Position numbers and translations under genes: made by a program
Notes under the pieces: model-generated
Seen by the model: the letters and a program-made list of their open reading frames with translations, nothing else
The model's database searches: none
Told to the model about the DNA's origin: nothing
NCBI RefSeq assembly: GCF_039555335.1
Contig: NC_092628.1
Span: 82,052,315 to 82,116,314, forward strand
Reading direction: 5' to 3'
Origin: Amphiura filiformis
Lineage: Eukaryota > Echinodermata > Ophiuroidea > Amphilepidida > Amphiuridae
DNA: 64,000 bases
Shown here: positions 39,601-54,600 of the stretch, in pieces
How the letters are laid out: each line of letters begins with the position of its first letter
Numbering within the stretch: the stretch's first letter is position 1

Positions 39601-42600
39601 GAGTTATAGGCAAAAAGGTCGAAGGTAAAATGTTGACCCGACAATAATTGAATAATGCTCCAATTTTAATTAAGTTGGCTGTGCACTCTCAGACATCAGA
39701 CATGCATGTAGTAAAAGTGCCATAACTTAATTATTCACGCAAGACATATAAAGTATGCATCTTTTGAAAGGCAAGACATCAAGGAATCTAAATATAAATA
39801 CAGATTTGGTGTATAACAACATTATAAATATGGAGAAAATTATAAAAACGTGATTTTTTGCACTTTTTTTGGGACATCATAACAAAAAACACTCTTTCCA
39901 AAATTATTAGTTTTATATTATGCTTAATCTGGACACCACAGTCCAGAAAGTTTTTCAATTTGGTTGATACTGGTCTTATTCTTTGAGATATTAACCATAT
40001 AAGGCAACATGATTATGCTTTTACGATGAGCACAATTGCTTACCTATAGATGCTGTATTAATTGAGTTATTGTGTACCTAAATTGTAATTTCAATGAGAA
40101 AATGAACATGGAAATAATCGACCTTGAAGTTAAAAGTGGTCACATTTTGCACTTTGATCGAAGCTCACAAGAGAATGCGAAAACTCTCGGACTAAAGAAC
40201 TTGGAAAACCCACATTTTTCAGCTAAAATGGAACCATTCAACCTTTAATTAGAATAATTATATGCATGATATAAAAAGCTGCATTTCTTTTAGCTGTTGT
40301 ATAAGTTATTTGCAGCACTTTTAACAAACCACGTAGAATTATACGTATATTACGTCCCGTTCCGGAATTCCATGTGAAAAATCGAATGTGCATGCTTGCG
40401 CGTACCACCACGTCCACAGGAAATTCTAAGGGCTGTGACACAGCAGCCAATAGGCTTACGTGTGGACAAACTTAATTTTGACCCTTTGACTTAAAACTGG
40501 CGCCACATTTGTAATTTAAATTTTTTTCGTTCATTGTTTTTGCCAAATACTCCTAGAAAGATAGACTTTAAGAATTTGCAACAATAATTTGAAACAAACT
40601 TTGAAACAATGTTGTAAGATATCGTTATAATTAATGATCATTTTCCAACCTGATCGTATGATAGATTTCAAAACGGACTGTAGTAATGAATTTTCTGATG
40701 AGAATGAATTAACTGTGATTTAGATTTGCTTCAAGGCCTCGGGTTTTTCTGTAGTTATAGTAATAAATTGATCATTTTTTTTCACTTTGAACATCATAAT
40801 GACCAATAAATATAGACCATATGTGCAGAAAACATACATTGTCTATGCCGTAGTTTGTTCCAGCCAAGAGTTTGCTGTAGCCCTACACATTATATGTTGG
40901 GATTATTGGATTTGGGCGAGGGATCTGCATGCTGAGTTTGATCATAAGCTACCTGCAATGAAGATTTCCTTCAGTAATATGTTATTAGTATACAAGTAGT
41001 GCAGGGGTATCTCTCACATGTTAAAACAGCAAAGTTTTCCATGGTTTATAGAAAAGCCTAAACAACATGCAATACCTAAGCAGTAGAATCATTTAGTAGA
41101 CCATGTTGTAACTAAGAAGAAAATGTTAGAGAAAAACAGCCTTACGCCTTGAAGGAAGGCTAACTATGATTAAAAAGTACACTAAATATATAACTTTTCG
41201 GATTTCTTTTTTGTCTTCCGTATACTAATATGTGTATATTCTTATGCATCTTATTTAGATAATTGTCCGGATATATCAAACCCAGACCAAAGCGATTTTG
41301 ATGATGATACTGTGGGAGATGATTGCGGTAAGATAATAAAACATAAAGGTAGCATACGATTGATGTCTTTAGATGTTGCAAAAGTAATAACAATTTATTT
41401 TATATTATGCAATAGCGGTATTTGATTTAACCTTATTACATTTTATGCAGATAATTGCCCAAATACTGCCAATACCAACCAAGAAGATAGCGATAATAAT
41501 GGCATCGGCAATTTATGTGGTAAGATAATTACATATTTTAATTGTTTCAATTCACCATCATTAACCATGTTTACCGAAATTGCTTTGTGTGTATGAGCGT
41601 AATATTTCAATTTGCTATTACTCTGTGCATTTTTTTATAGATTCATGTAATGATGGCACAGACACAGATACTGACACCGTCCCAGATTCTTGTGGTGAGT
41701 GAATTCAAGTTCATTATTTTTATACGATTTCTTAAAGAGTGTTCCAATTATTATCTTTGACTTACCATCGTGCTGAACGTATTACAGAGTAAGCTATAGA
41801 ATATTCAAAATGGTTCGTCGAAAATTAGCATCATCCAGTTAGATGTGCGATAATCACAACTATGCATGTGAATTGTTGATTCTATACAGATAATTGCCCA
41901 GATGATTCGAATGCTGAGCAGGTGGATAGTGATAACGATGGCATTGGTGATGCATGTGGTGAGCGAATGCATGAACTATCAAATGAACATTCTGATAATT
42001 TATAAATAATTTATCTGCATTAACACTTTATGGACATGTTTAACAAAGAACCTACAGATAAGGTGTCGAAACAACGTCCCTAATCTTGTATTTCACATCT
42101 TCCTGCTAATAGTCAAGTCAAACTATGAAATGACACACCACTAAAATGGCCGCTTATACAGGGTGAAATTTCATTAAACTGGTATAAAAACTCTGATGTA
42201 CAGCTCTTGAGTTATAGGCAAAAAGGTCGAAGGTAAAATGTTGGACTCGACATTATTTTGAAATTTGTTAGAATTCTTTTGAAAATGAAAACCTAATCAT
42301 GCTAATTAAAGCCATTATCTGGACTACTTTTACACTATTATTGCTTTTAGAATAGTTTAAACAATAAAAGTACGGTGTCCAACAATGGGATTTTTGGTTA
42401 AAAATGAGCACATTTTGAAAAAAAACCTACCCATTTGAACGGCACGTTAGTAACAAAACCCATAGTAAGAAGATAGTAATGATGGTGATGTCGGCAATTC
42501 CTGTTGTAATACATGTATATCGTTATAATTAATGTTCATTTCCCAACCTGATCGTATGACAGATTTTAAAACGGACTGTAGTAACATATTTCTGCATCAT

Positions 42601-45600
42601 TACGTAAAATACTACACAGCGGAAAGCTTGGATGCTTTGTCTAATGAGAATGAATTGACTATGATTAAACAATACACTAAATGTATAACTTAGAAACCGA
42701 TGAGCCATGGATAAAAAGCCTTTTTCTTCATTTTACTATTATGTGTATTCTTATGCATTTAGATAATTGTCCGGAAATATCAAACCCAGACCAAAGCGAT
42801 GTTGATGGTGATACTGTGGGAGATGATTGCGGTAATATAATAAAACATAAAGGCAGCATGCGATTGATGTCTTGAATTGTCTTCAGATGTTGCAAAAGAT
42901 ATAAAAATGTATTTCTACTTTACAATACCAGTATTTGATTTAACCTTATTACATTTCATGCAGAAAATTGCCCAAGTTGTGCCAATACAAACCAGTTCAT
43001 TAAGGGATCTAAAATGAGCGTTTATTGCGTTTCGACAGTATTTTTTGTGGGACATGAGACCACCTCAGACCTATCGAATTGCATTCTGAATACGAAGCAT
43101 GTCTTTCTGATATAAAATAATTTTCATTTTTGAAAATCACAATATAATACAAATTTTATGATAAATTATAAAATTTGATATTTATCAAATTTTTGATATA
43201 TAACAGTCCTCGAAGTAAATCATATAAATCTAATGATATATTCTTAAAGTGTATGTAGCAGGGAGTAAAAGCCGACGGGCAATTGAAAATTTTGACCTTT
43301 CATATGGAAGATATGGATTTTTTCCCCAAAAAGACCTAATTTTTTTTGGTGTTTTGGGGAAAAAAATCCATATCTTCAATACGTAAGGTCAAAATTTAAA
43401 TTCAAAAAGTTATAGGCAAAAAGGTCGAAGGTAAAATGTTGGACTCGACATTATTTTGAAATTTGTTAGAATTCTTTTGAAAATGAAAACCTAATCATGC
43501 TAATTAAAGCCATTATCTGGACTATTTTACACTATTATTGCTTTTAGAATAGTTTAAACAGTAAAAGTACGGGTGTCCAACAATGGGATTTTTGGTTAAA
43601 AATGAGTACATTTTGAAAAAACCTACCCATTTGAACGGCACGTTAGTAACAAACCCATAGTAAGAAGATAGTAATGATGGTGATGTCGGCAATTCCTGTT
43701 GTAATACATGTATATCGTTATAATTAATGTTCATTTCCCAACCTGATCGTATGACAGATTTTAAAACGGACTGTAGTAACATATTTCTGCATCATTACGT
43801 AAAATACTACAGCGGAAAGCTTGGATGCTTTGCCTAATGAGAATGAATTGACTATGATTAAACAATACACTAAATGTATAACTTAGAAACCGATGAGCCA
43901 TGGATAAAAGCCTTTTTTCTTCATTTTACTATTATGTGTATTCTTATGCATTTAGATAATTGTCCGGAAATATCAAACCCAGACCAAAGCGATGTTGATG
44001 GTGATACTGTGGGAGATGATTGCGGTAAGATAATAAAACATAAAGGTAGCATACGATTGATGTCTTTAGATGTTGCAAAAGTAATAACAATTTATTTTAT
44101 ATTATGCAATAGCGGTATTTGATTTAACCTTATTACATTTTATGCAGATAATTGCCCAAATACTGCCAATACCAACCAAGAAGATAGCGATAATAATGGC
44201 ATCGGCAATTTATGTGGTAAGATAATTACATATTTTAATTGTTTCAATTCACCATCATTAACCATGTTTACCGAAATTGCTTTGTGTGTATGAGCGTAAT
44301 ATTTCAATTTGCTATTACTCTGTGCATTTTTTTAGATTCATGTAATGATGGCACAGACACAGATACTGACACCGTCCCAGATTCTTGTGGTGAGTGAATT
44401 CAAGTTCATTATTTTTATACGATTTCTTAAAGAGTGTTCCAATTATTATCTTTGACTTACCATCGTGCTGAACGTATTACAGAGTAAGCTATAGAATATT
44501 CAAAATGGTTCGTCGAAAATTAGCATCATCCAGTATAGATGTGCGATAATCACAACTATGCATGTGAATTGTTGATTCTATACAGATAATTGCCCAGATG
44601 ATTCGAATGCTGAGCAGGTGGATAGTGATAATGATGGCATTGGTGATGCATGTGGTGAGCGAATGCATGAACTATCAAATGAACATTCTGATAATTTATA
44701 AATAATTTATCTGCATTAACACTTTATGGACATGTTTAACAAAGAACCTACAGATAAGGTGTCGAAACAACGTCCCTAATCTTGTATTTCACATCTTCCT
44801 GCTAATAGTAAAGTCAAACTATGAAATGACACACCACTAAAATGGCCGCTTATACAGGGTGAAATTTCATTAAACTGGTATAAAAACTCTGATGTACAGC
44901 TCTTGAGTTATAGGCAAAAAGGTCGAAGGTAAAATGTTGGACTCGACATTATTTTGAAATTTGTTAGAATTCTTTTGAAAATGAAAACCTAATCATGCTA
45001 ATTAAAGCCATTATCTGGACTACTTTTACACTATTATTGCTTTTAGAATAGTTTAAACAATAAAAGTACGGGTGTCCAACAATGGGATTTTTGGTTAAAA
45101 ATGAGTACATTTTGAAAAAAACCTACCCATTTGAACGGCACGTTAGTAACAAACCCATAGTAAGAAGATAGTAATGATGGTGATGTCGGCAATTCCTGTT
45201 GTAATACATGTATATCGTTATAATTAATGTTCATTTCCCAACCTGATCGTATGACAGATTTTAAAACGGACTGTAGTAACATATTTCTGCATCATTACGT
45301 AAAATACTACAGCGGAAAGCTTAGATGCTTTGTCTAATGAGAATGAATTGACTATGATTAAACAATACACTAAATGTATAACTTAGAAACCGATGAGCCA
45401 TGGATAAAAGCCTTTTTTCTTCATTTTACTATTATGTGTATTCTTATGCATTTAGATAATTGTCCGGAAATATCAAACCCAGACCAAAGCGATGTTGATG
45501 GTGATACTGTGGGAGATGATTGCGGTAATATAATAAAACATAAAGGCAGCATGCGATTGATGTCTTGAATTGTCTTCAGATGTTGCAAAAGATATAAAAA

Positions 45601-48600
45601 TGTATTTTTTACTTTACAATACCAGTATTTGATTTAACCTTATTACATTTCATGCAGAAAATTGCCCAAGTTGTGCCAATATAAACCAGTTCATTAAGGG
45701 ATCTAAAATGAGCGTTTATTGCGTTTCGACAGTATTTTTTGTGGGACATGAGACCACCTCAGACCTATCGAATTGCATTCTGAATACGAAGCATGTCTTT
45801 CTGATATAAAATAATTTTCATTTTTTGAAAATCACAATATAATACAAATTTTATGATTAAATTATAAAAATTTGATATTTATCAAATTTTTGATATATAA
45901 CAGTCCTCGAAGTAAATCATATAAATCTAATGATATATTCTTAAAGTGTATGTAGCACGGAGGAAAAGCCGACGGTCAATTGAAAATGTTGACCTTTCAT
46001 ATTGAAGATATGGATTTTTTCCCCAAAAAGACCTAATTTTTTTTGGTGTTTTGGGAAAAAATCCATATCTTCAATACGAAAGGTCAAAATTTAAATTCAA
46101 AAAGTTATAGGCAAAAAGGTCGAAGGTAAAATGTTGGACTCGACATTATTTTGAAATTTGTTAGAATTCTTTTGAAAATGAAAACCTAATCATGCTAATT
46201 AAAGCCATTATCTGGACTATTTTACACTATTATTGCTTTTAGAATAGTTTAAACAGTAAAAGTACGGGTGTCCAACAATGGGATTTTTGGTTAAAAATGA
46301 GTACATTTTGAAAAAACCTACCCATTTGAACGGCACGTTAGTAACAAACCCATAGTAAGAAGATAGTAATGATGGTGATGTCGGCAATTCCTGTTGTAAT
46401 ACATGTATATCGTTATAATTAATGTTCATTTCCCAACCTGATCGTATGACAGATTTTAAAACGGACTGTAGTAACATATTTCTGCATCATTACGTAAAAT
46501 ACTACAGCGGAAAGCTTGGATGCTTTGTCTAATGAGAATGAATTGACTATGATTAAACAATACACTAAATGTATAACTTAGAAACCGATGAGCCATGGAT
46601 AAAAGCCTTTTTTCTTCATTATACTATTATGTGTATTCTTATGCATTTAGATAATTGTCCGGATATATCAAACCCAGACCAAAGCGATTTTGATGATGAT
46701 ACTGTGGGAGATGATTGCGGTAAGATAATAAAACATAAAGGTAGCATACGATTGATGTCTTTAGATGTTGCAAAAGTAATAACAATTTATTTTATATTAT
46801 GCAATAGCGGTATTTGATTTAACCTTATTACATTTGATGCAGATAATTGCCCAAATACTGCCAATACCAACCAAGAAGATAGCGATAATAATGGCATCGG
46901 CAATTTATGTGGTAAGATAATTACATATTTTAATTGTTTCAATTCACCATCATTAACCATGTTTACCGAAATTGCTTTGTGTGTATGAGCGTAATATTTC
47001 AATTTGCTATTACTCTGTGCATTTTTTTTTTTTCATGTAATGATGGCACAGACACAGATACTGACACCGTCCCAGATTCTTGTGGTGAGTGAATTCAAGT
47101 TCATTATTTTTATACGATTTCTTAAAGAGTGTTCCAATTATTATCTTTGACTTACCATCGTGCTGAACGTATTACAGAGTAAGCTATAGAATATTCAAAA
47201 TGGTTCGTCGAAAATTAGCATCATCCAGTTAGATGTGCGATAATCACAACTATGCATGTGAATTGTTGATTCTATACAGATAATTGCCCAGATGATTCGA
47301 ATGCTGAGCAGGTGGATAGTGATAATGATGGCATTGGTGATGCATGTGGTGAGCGAATGCATGAACTATCAAATGAACATTCTGATAATTTATAAATAAT
47401 TTATCTGCATTAACACTTTATGGACATGTTTAACAAAGAACCTACAGATAAGGTGTCGAAACAACGTCCCTAATCTTGTATTTCACATCTTCCTGCTAAT
47501 AGTCAAGTCAAACTATGAAATGACACACCACTAAAATGGCCGCTTATACAGGGTGAAATTTCATTAAACTGGTATAAAAACTCTGATGTACAGCTCTTGA
47601 GTTATAGGCAAAAAGGTCGAAGGTAAAATGTTGGACTCGACATTATTTTGAAATTTGTTAGAATTCTTTTGAAAATGAAAACCTAATCATGCTAATTAAA
47701 GCCATTATCTGGACTACTTTTACACTATTATTGCTTTTAGAATAGTTTAAACAATAAAAGTACGGGTGTCCAACAATGGGATTTTTGGTTAAAAATGAGC
47801 ACATTTTGAAAAAAACCTACCCATTTGAACGGCACGTTAGTAACAAAACCCATAGTAAGAAGATAGTAATGATGGTGATGTCGGCAATTCCTGTTGTAAT
47901 ACATGTATATCGTTATAATTAATGTTCATTTCCCAACCTGATCGTATGACAGATTTTAAAACGGACTGTAGTAACATATTTCTGCATCATTACGTAAAAT
48001 ACTACAGCGGAAAGCTTGGATGCTTTGTCTAATGAGAATGAATTGACTATGATTAAACAATACACTAAATGTATAACTTAGAAACCGATGAGCCATGGAT
48101 AAAAGCCTTTTTTCTTCATTTTACTATTATGTGTATTCTTATGCATTTAGATAATTGTCCGGAAATATCAAACCCAGACCAAAGCGATGTTGATGGTGAT
48201 ACTGTGGGAGATGATTGCGGTAATATAATAAAACATAAAGGCAGCATGCGATTGATGTCTTGAATTGTCTTCAGATGTTGCAAAAGATATAAAAATGTAT
48301 TTCTACTTTACAATACCAGTATTTGATTTAACCTTATTACATTTCATGCAGAAAATTGCCCAAGTTGTGCCAATACAAACCAGTTCATTAAGGGATCTAA
48401 AATGAGCGTTTATTGCGTTTCGACAGTATTTTTTGTGGGACATGAGACCACCTCAGACCTATCGAATTGCATTCTGAATACGAAGCATGTCTTTCTGATA
48501 TAAAATAATTTTCATTTTTTGAAAATCACAATATAATACAAATTTTATGATAAATTATAAAAATTTGATATTTATCAAATTTTTGATATATAACAGTCCT

Positions 48601-51600
48601 CGAAGTAAATCATATAAATCTAATGATATATTCTTAAAGTGTATGTAGCACGGAGGAAAAGCCGACGGTCAATTGAAAATTTTGACCTTTCATATTGAAG
48701 ATATGGATTTTTTCCCAAAAGACCTAATTTTTTGTTGGTGTTTTGGGAAAAAATCCATATCTTCAATACGAAAGGTCAAAATTTAAATTCAAAAAGTTAT
48801 AGGCAAAAAGGTCGAAGGTAAAATGTTGGACTCGACATTATTTTGAAATTTGTTAGAATTCTTTTGAAAATGAAAACCTAATCATGCTAATTAAAGCCAT
48901 TATCTGGACTATTTTACACTATTATTGCTTTTAGAATAGTTTAAACAGTAAAAGTACGGGTGTCCAACAATGGGATTTTTGGTTAAAAATGAGTACATTT
49001 TGAAAAAACCTACCCATTTGAACGGCACGTTAGTAACAAACCCATAGTAAGAAGATAGTAATGATGGTGATGTCGGCAATTCCTGTTGTAATACATGTAT
49101 ATCGTTATAATTAATGTTCATTTCCCAACCTGATCGTATGACAGATTTTAAAACGGACTGTAGTAACATATTTCTGCATCATTACGTAAAATACTACAGC
49201 GGAAAGCTTGGATGCTTTGCCTAATGAGAATGAATTGACTATGATTAAACAATACACTAAATGTATAACTTAGAAACCGATGAGCCATGGATAAAAGCCT
49301 TTTTTTTTTATTTTACTATTATGTGTATTCTTATGCATTTAGATAATTGTCCGGAAATATCAAACCCATTCCAAAGCGATGTTGATGGTGATACTGTGGG
49401 AGATGATTGCGGTAAGATAATAAAACATAAAGGTAGCATACGATTGATGTCTTTAGATGTTGCAAAAGTAATAACAATTTATTTTATATTATGCAATAGC
49501 GGTATTTGATTTAACCTTATTACATTTTATGCAGATAATTGCCCAAATACTGCCAATACCAACCAAGAAGATAGCGATAATAATGGCATCGGCAATTTAT
49601 GTGGTAAGATAATTACATATTTTAATTGTTTCAATTCACCATCATTAACCATGTTTACCGAAATTGCTTTGTGTGTATGAGCGTAATATTTCAATTTGCT
49701 ATTACTCTGTGCATTTTTTATAGATTCATGTAATGATGGCACAGACACAGATACTGACACCGTCCCAGATTCTTGTGGTGAGTGAATTCAAGTTCATTAT
49801 TTTTATACGATTTCTTAAAGAGTGTTCCAATTATTATCTTTGACTTACCATCGTGCTGAACGTATTACAGAGTAAGCTATAGAATATTCAAAATGGTTCG
49901 TCGAAAATTAGCATCATCCAGTATAGATGTGCGATAATCACAACTATGCATGTGAATTGTTGATTCTATACAGATAATTGCCCAGATGATTCGAATGCTG
50001 AGCAGGTGGATAGTGATAATGATGGCATTGGTGATGCATGTGGTGAGCGAATGCATGAACTATCAAATGAACATTCTGATAATTTATAAATAATTTATCT
50101 GCATTAACACTTTATGGACATGTTTAACAAAGAACCTACAGATAAGGTGTCGAAACAACGTCCCTAATCTTGTATTTCACATCTTCCTGCTAATAGTAAA
50201 GTCAAACTATGAAATGACACACCACTAAAATGGCCGCTTATACAGGGTGAAATTTCATTAAACTGGTATAAAAACTCTGATGTACAGCTCTTGAGTTATA
50301 GGCAAAAAGGTCGAAGGTAAAATGTTGGACTCGACATTATTTTGAAATTTGTTAGAATTCTTTTGAAAATGAAAACCTAATCATGCTAATTAAAGCCATT
50401 ATCTGGACTACTTTTACACTATTATTGCTTTTAGAATAGTTTAAACAATAAAAGTACGGGTGTCCAACAATGGAATTTTTGGTTAAAAATGAGTACATTT
50501 TGAAAAAAACCTACCCATTTGAACGGCACGTTAGTAACAAACCCATAGTAAGAAGATAGTAATGATGGTGATGTCGGCAATTCCTGTTGTAATACATGTA
50601 TATCGTTATAATAATTAATGTTCATTTCCCAACCTGATCGTATGACAGATTTTAAAACGGACTGTAGTAACATATTTCTGCATCATTACGTAAAATACTA
50701 CAGCGGAAAGCTTGGATGCTTTGTCTAATGAGAATGAATTGACTATGATTAAACAATACACTAAATGTATAACTTAGAAACCGATGAGCCATGGATAAAA
50801 GCCTTTTTTCTTCATTTTACTATTATGTGTATTCTTATGCATTTAGATAATTGTCCGGAAATATCAAACCCAGACCAAAGCGATGTTGATGGTGATACTG
50901 TGGGAGATGATTGCGGTAATATAATAAAACATAAAGGCAGCATGCGATTGATGTCTTGAATTGTCTTCAGATGTTGCAAAAGATATAAAAATGTATTTTT
51001 TGCTTTACAATACCAGTATTTGATTTAACCTTATTACATTTCATGCAGAAAATTGCCCAAGTTGTGCCAATACAAACCAGTTCATTAAGGGATCTAAAAT
51101 GAGCGTTTATTGCGTTTCGACAGTATTTTTTGTGGGACATGAGACCACCTCAGACCTATCGAATTGCATTCTGAATACGAAGCATGTCTTTCTGATATAA
51201 AATAATTTTCATTTTTTGAAAATCACAATATAATACAAATTTTATGACAAATTATAAAAATTTGATATTTATCAAATTTTTGATATATAACAGTCCTCGA
51301 AGTAAATCATATAAATCTAATGATATATTCTTAAAGTGTATGTAGCACGGAGGAAAAGCCGACGGTCAATTGAAAATTTGACCTTTCATATTGAAGATAT
51401 GGATTTTTTCCCAAAAAGACCTAATTTTTTTGGTGTTTTGGGGAAAAAAATCCATATCTTCAATACGAAAGGTCAAAATTTAAATTCAAAAAGTTATAGG
51501 CAAAAAGGTCGAAGGTAAAATGTTGGACTCGACATTATTTTGAAATTTGTTAGAATTCTTTTGAAAATGAAAACCTAATCATGCTAATTAAAGCCATTAT

Positions 51601-54600
51601 CTGGACTATTTTACACTATTATTGCTTTTAGAATAGTTTAAACAGTAAAAGTACGGGTGTCCAACAATGGGATTTTTGGTTAAAAATGAGTACATTTTGA
51701 AAAAAACCTACCCATTTGAACGGCACGTTAGTAACAAACCCATAGTAAGAAGATAGTAATGATGGTGATGTCGGCAATTCCTGTTGTAATACATGTATAT
51801 CGTTATAATTAATGTTCATTTCCCAACCTGATCGTATGACAGATTTTAAAACGGACTGTAGTAACATATTTCTGCATCATTACGTAAAATACTACAGCGG
51901 AAAGCTTGGATGCTTTGTCTAATGAGAATGAATTGACTATGATTAAACAATACACTAAATGTATAACTTAGAAACCGATGAGCCATGGATAAAAGCCTTT
52001 TTTCTTCATTATACTATTATGTGTATTCTTATGCATTTAGATAATTGTCCGGATATATCAAACCCAGACCAAAGCGATTTTGATGATGATACTGTGGGAG
52101 ATGATTGCGGTAAGATAATAAAACATAAAGGTAGCATACGATTGATGTCTTTAGATGTTGCAAAAGTAATAACAATTTATTTTATATTATGCAATAGCGG
52201 TATTTGATTTAACCTTATTACATTTGATGCAGATAATTGCCCAAATACTGCCAATACCAACCAAGAAGATAGCGATAATAATGGCATCGGCAATTTATGT
52301 GGTAAGATAATTACATATTTTAATTGTTTCAATTCACCATCATTAACCATGTTTACCGAAATTGCTTTGTGTGTATGAGCGTAATATTTCAATTTGCTAT
52401 TACTCTGTGCATTTTTTTTATTTTCATGTAATGATGGCACAGACACAGATACTGACACCGTCCCAGATTCTTGTGGTGAGTGAATTCAAGTTCATTATTT
52501 TTATACGATTTCTTAAAGAGTGTTCCAATTATTATCTTTGACTTACCATCGTGCTGAACGTATTACAGAGTAAGCTATAGAATATTCAAAATGGTTCGTC
52601 GAAAATTAGCATCATCCAGTTAGATGTGCGATAATCACAACTATGCATGTGAATTGTTGATTCTATACAGATAATTGCCCAGATGATTCGAATGCTGAGC
52701 AGGTGGATAGTGATAATGATGGCATTGGTGATGCATGTGGTGAGCGAATGCATGAACTATCAAATGAACATTCTGATAATTTATAAATAATTTATCTGCA
52801 TTAACACTTTATGGACATGTTTAACAAAGAACCTACAGATAAGGTGTCGAAACAACGTCCCTAATCTTGTATTTCACATCTTCCTGCTAATAGTCAAGTC
52901 AAACTATGAAATGACACACCACTAAAATGGCCGCTTATACAGGGTGAAATTTCATTAAACTGGTATAAAAACTCTGATGTACAGCTCTTGAGTTATAGGC
53001 AAAAAGGTCGAAGGTAAAATGTTGGACTCGACATTATTTTGAAATTTGTTAGAATTCTTTTGAAAATGAAAACCTAATCATGCTAATTAAAGCCATTATC
53101 TGGACTACTTTTACACTATTATTGCTCTTAGAATAGTTTAAACAATAAAAGTACGGGTGTCCAACAATGGGATTTTTGGTTAAAAATGAGCACATTTTAA
53201 AAAAAAACCTACCCATTTGAACGGCACGTTAGTAACAAAACCCATAGTAAGAAGATAGTAATGATGGTGATGTCGGCAATTCCTGTTGTAATACATGTAT
53301 ATCGTTATAATTAATGTTCATTTCCCAACCTGATCGTATGACAGATTTTAAAACGGACTGTAGTAACATATTTCTGCATCATTACGTAAAATACTACAGC
53401 GGAAAGCTTGGATGCTTTGTCTAATGAGAATGAATTGACTATGATTAAACAATACACTAAATGTATAACTTAGAAACCGATGAGCCATGGATAAAAGCCT
53501 TTTTTTCTTCATTTTACTATTATGTGTATTCTTATGCATTTAGATAATTGTCCGGAAATATCAAACCCAGACCAAAGCGATGTTGATGGTGATACTGTGG
53601 GAGATGATTGCGGTAATATAATAAAACATAAAGGCAGCATGCGATTGATGTCTTGAATTGTCTTCAGATGTTGCAAAAGATATAAAATGTATTTTTTACT
53701 TTACAATACCAGTATTTGATTTAACCTTATTACATTTAATGCAGAAAATTGCCCAAGTTGTGCCAATACAAACCAGTTCATTAAGGGATCTAAAATGAGC
53801 GTTTATTGCGTTTCGACAGTATTTTTTGTGGGACATGAGACCACCTCAGACCTATCGAATTGCATTCTGAATACGAAGCATGTCTTTCTGATATAAAATA
53901 ATTTTCATTTTTTGAAAATCACAATATAATACAAATTTTATGACAAATTATAAAAATTTGATATTTATCAAATTTTGATATATAACAGTCCTCGAAGTAA
54001 ATCATATAAATCTAATGATATATTCTTAAAGTGTATGTAGCACGGAGGAAAAGCCGACGGTCAATTGAAAATGTTGACCTTTCATATTGAAGATATGGAT
54101 TTTTTTCCCAAAAAGACCTAATTTTTTTTTGGTGTTTTGGGGAAAAAAATCCATATCTTCAATACGAAAGGTCAAAATTTAAATTCAAAAAGTTATAGGC
54201 AAAAAGGTCGAAGGTAAAATGTTGGACTCGACATTATTTTGAAATTTGTTAGAATTCTTTTGAAAATGAAAACCTAATCATGCTAATTAAAGCCATTATC
54301 TGGACTATTTTACACTATTATTGCTTTTAGAATAGTTTAAACAGTAAAAGTACGGGTGTCCAACAATGGGATTTTTGGTTAAAAATGAGTACATTTTGAA
54401 AAAAACCTACCCATTTGAACGGCACGTTAGTAACAAACCCATAGTAAGAAGATAGTAATGATGGTGATGTCGGCAATTCCTGTTGTAATACATGTATATC
54501 GTTATAATTAATGTTCATTTCCCAACCTGATCGTATGACAGATTTTAAAACGGACTGTAGTAACATATTTCTGCATCATTACGTAAAATACTACAGCGGA

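Larger units (their letters stand above)
37759..41258 (+). other. 3.5-kb exon-free intron between the two arrays
   Basis: A patchwork of array 2 intron sequence and insertions. 37873-37947 is an arm of the element at 14750-15703. 37990-38300, 38240-38465 and 40620-40773 match array 2 introns. 38751-39341 is a DNA transposon and 39422-39593 a retroposed mRNA tail. At 38555-38600 an array 2 delta-exon neighbourhood survives without its exon (TGACTGTGGTGAGCAAATG). 39610-40610 and 40790-41160 hold nothing I recognise. Confidence 0.7.
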
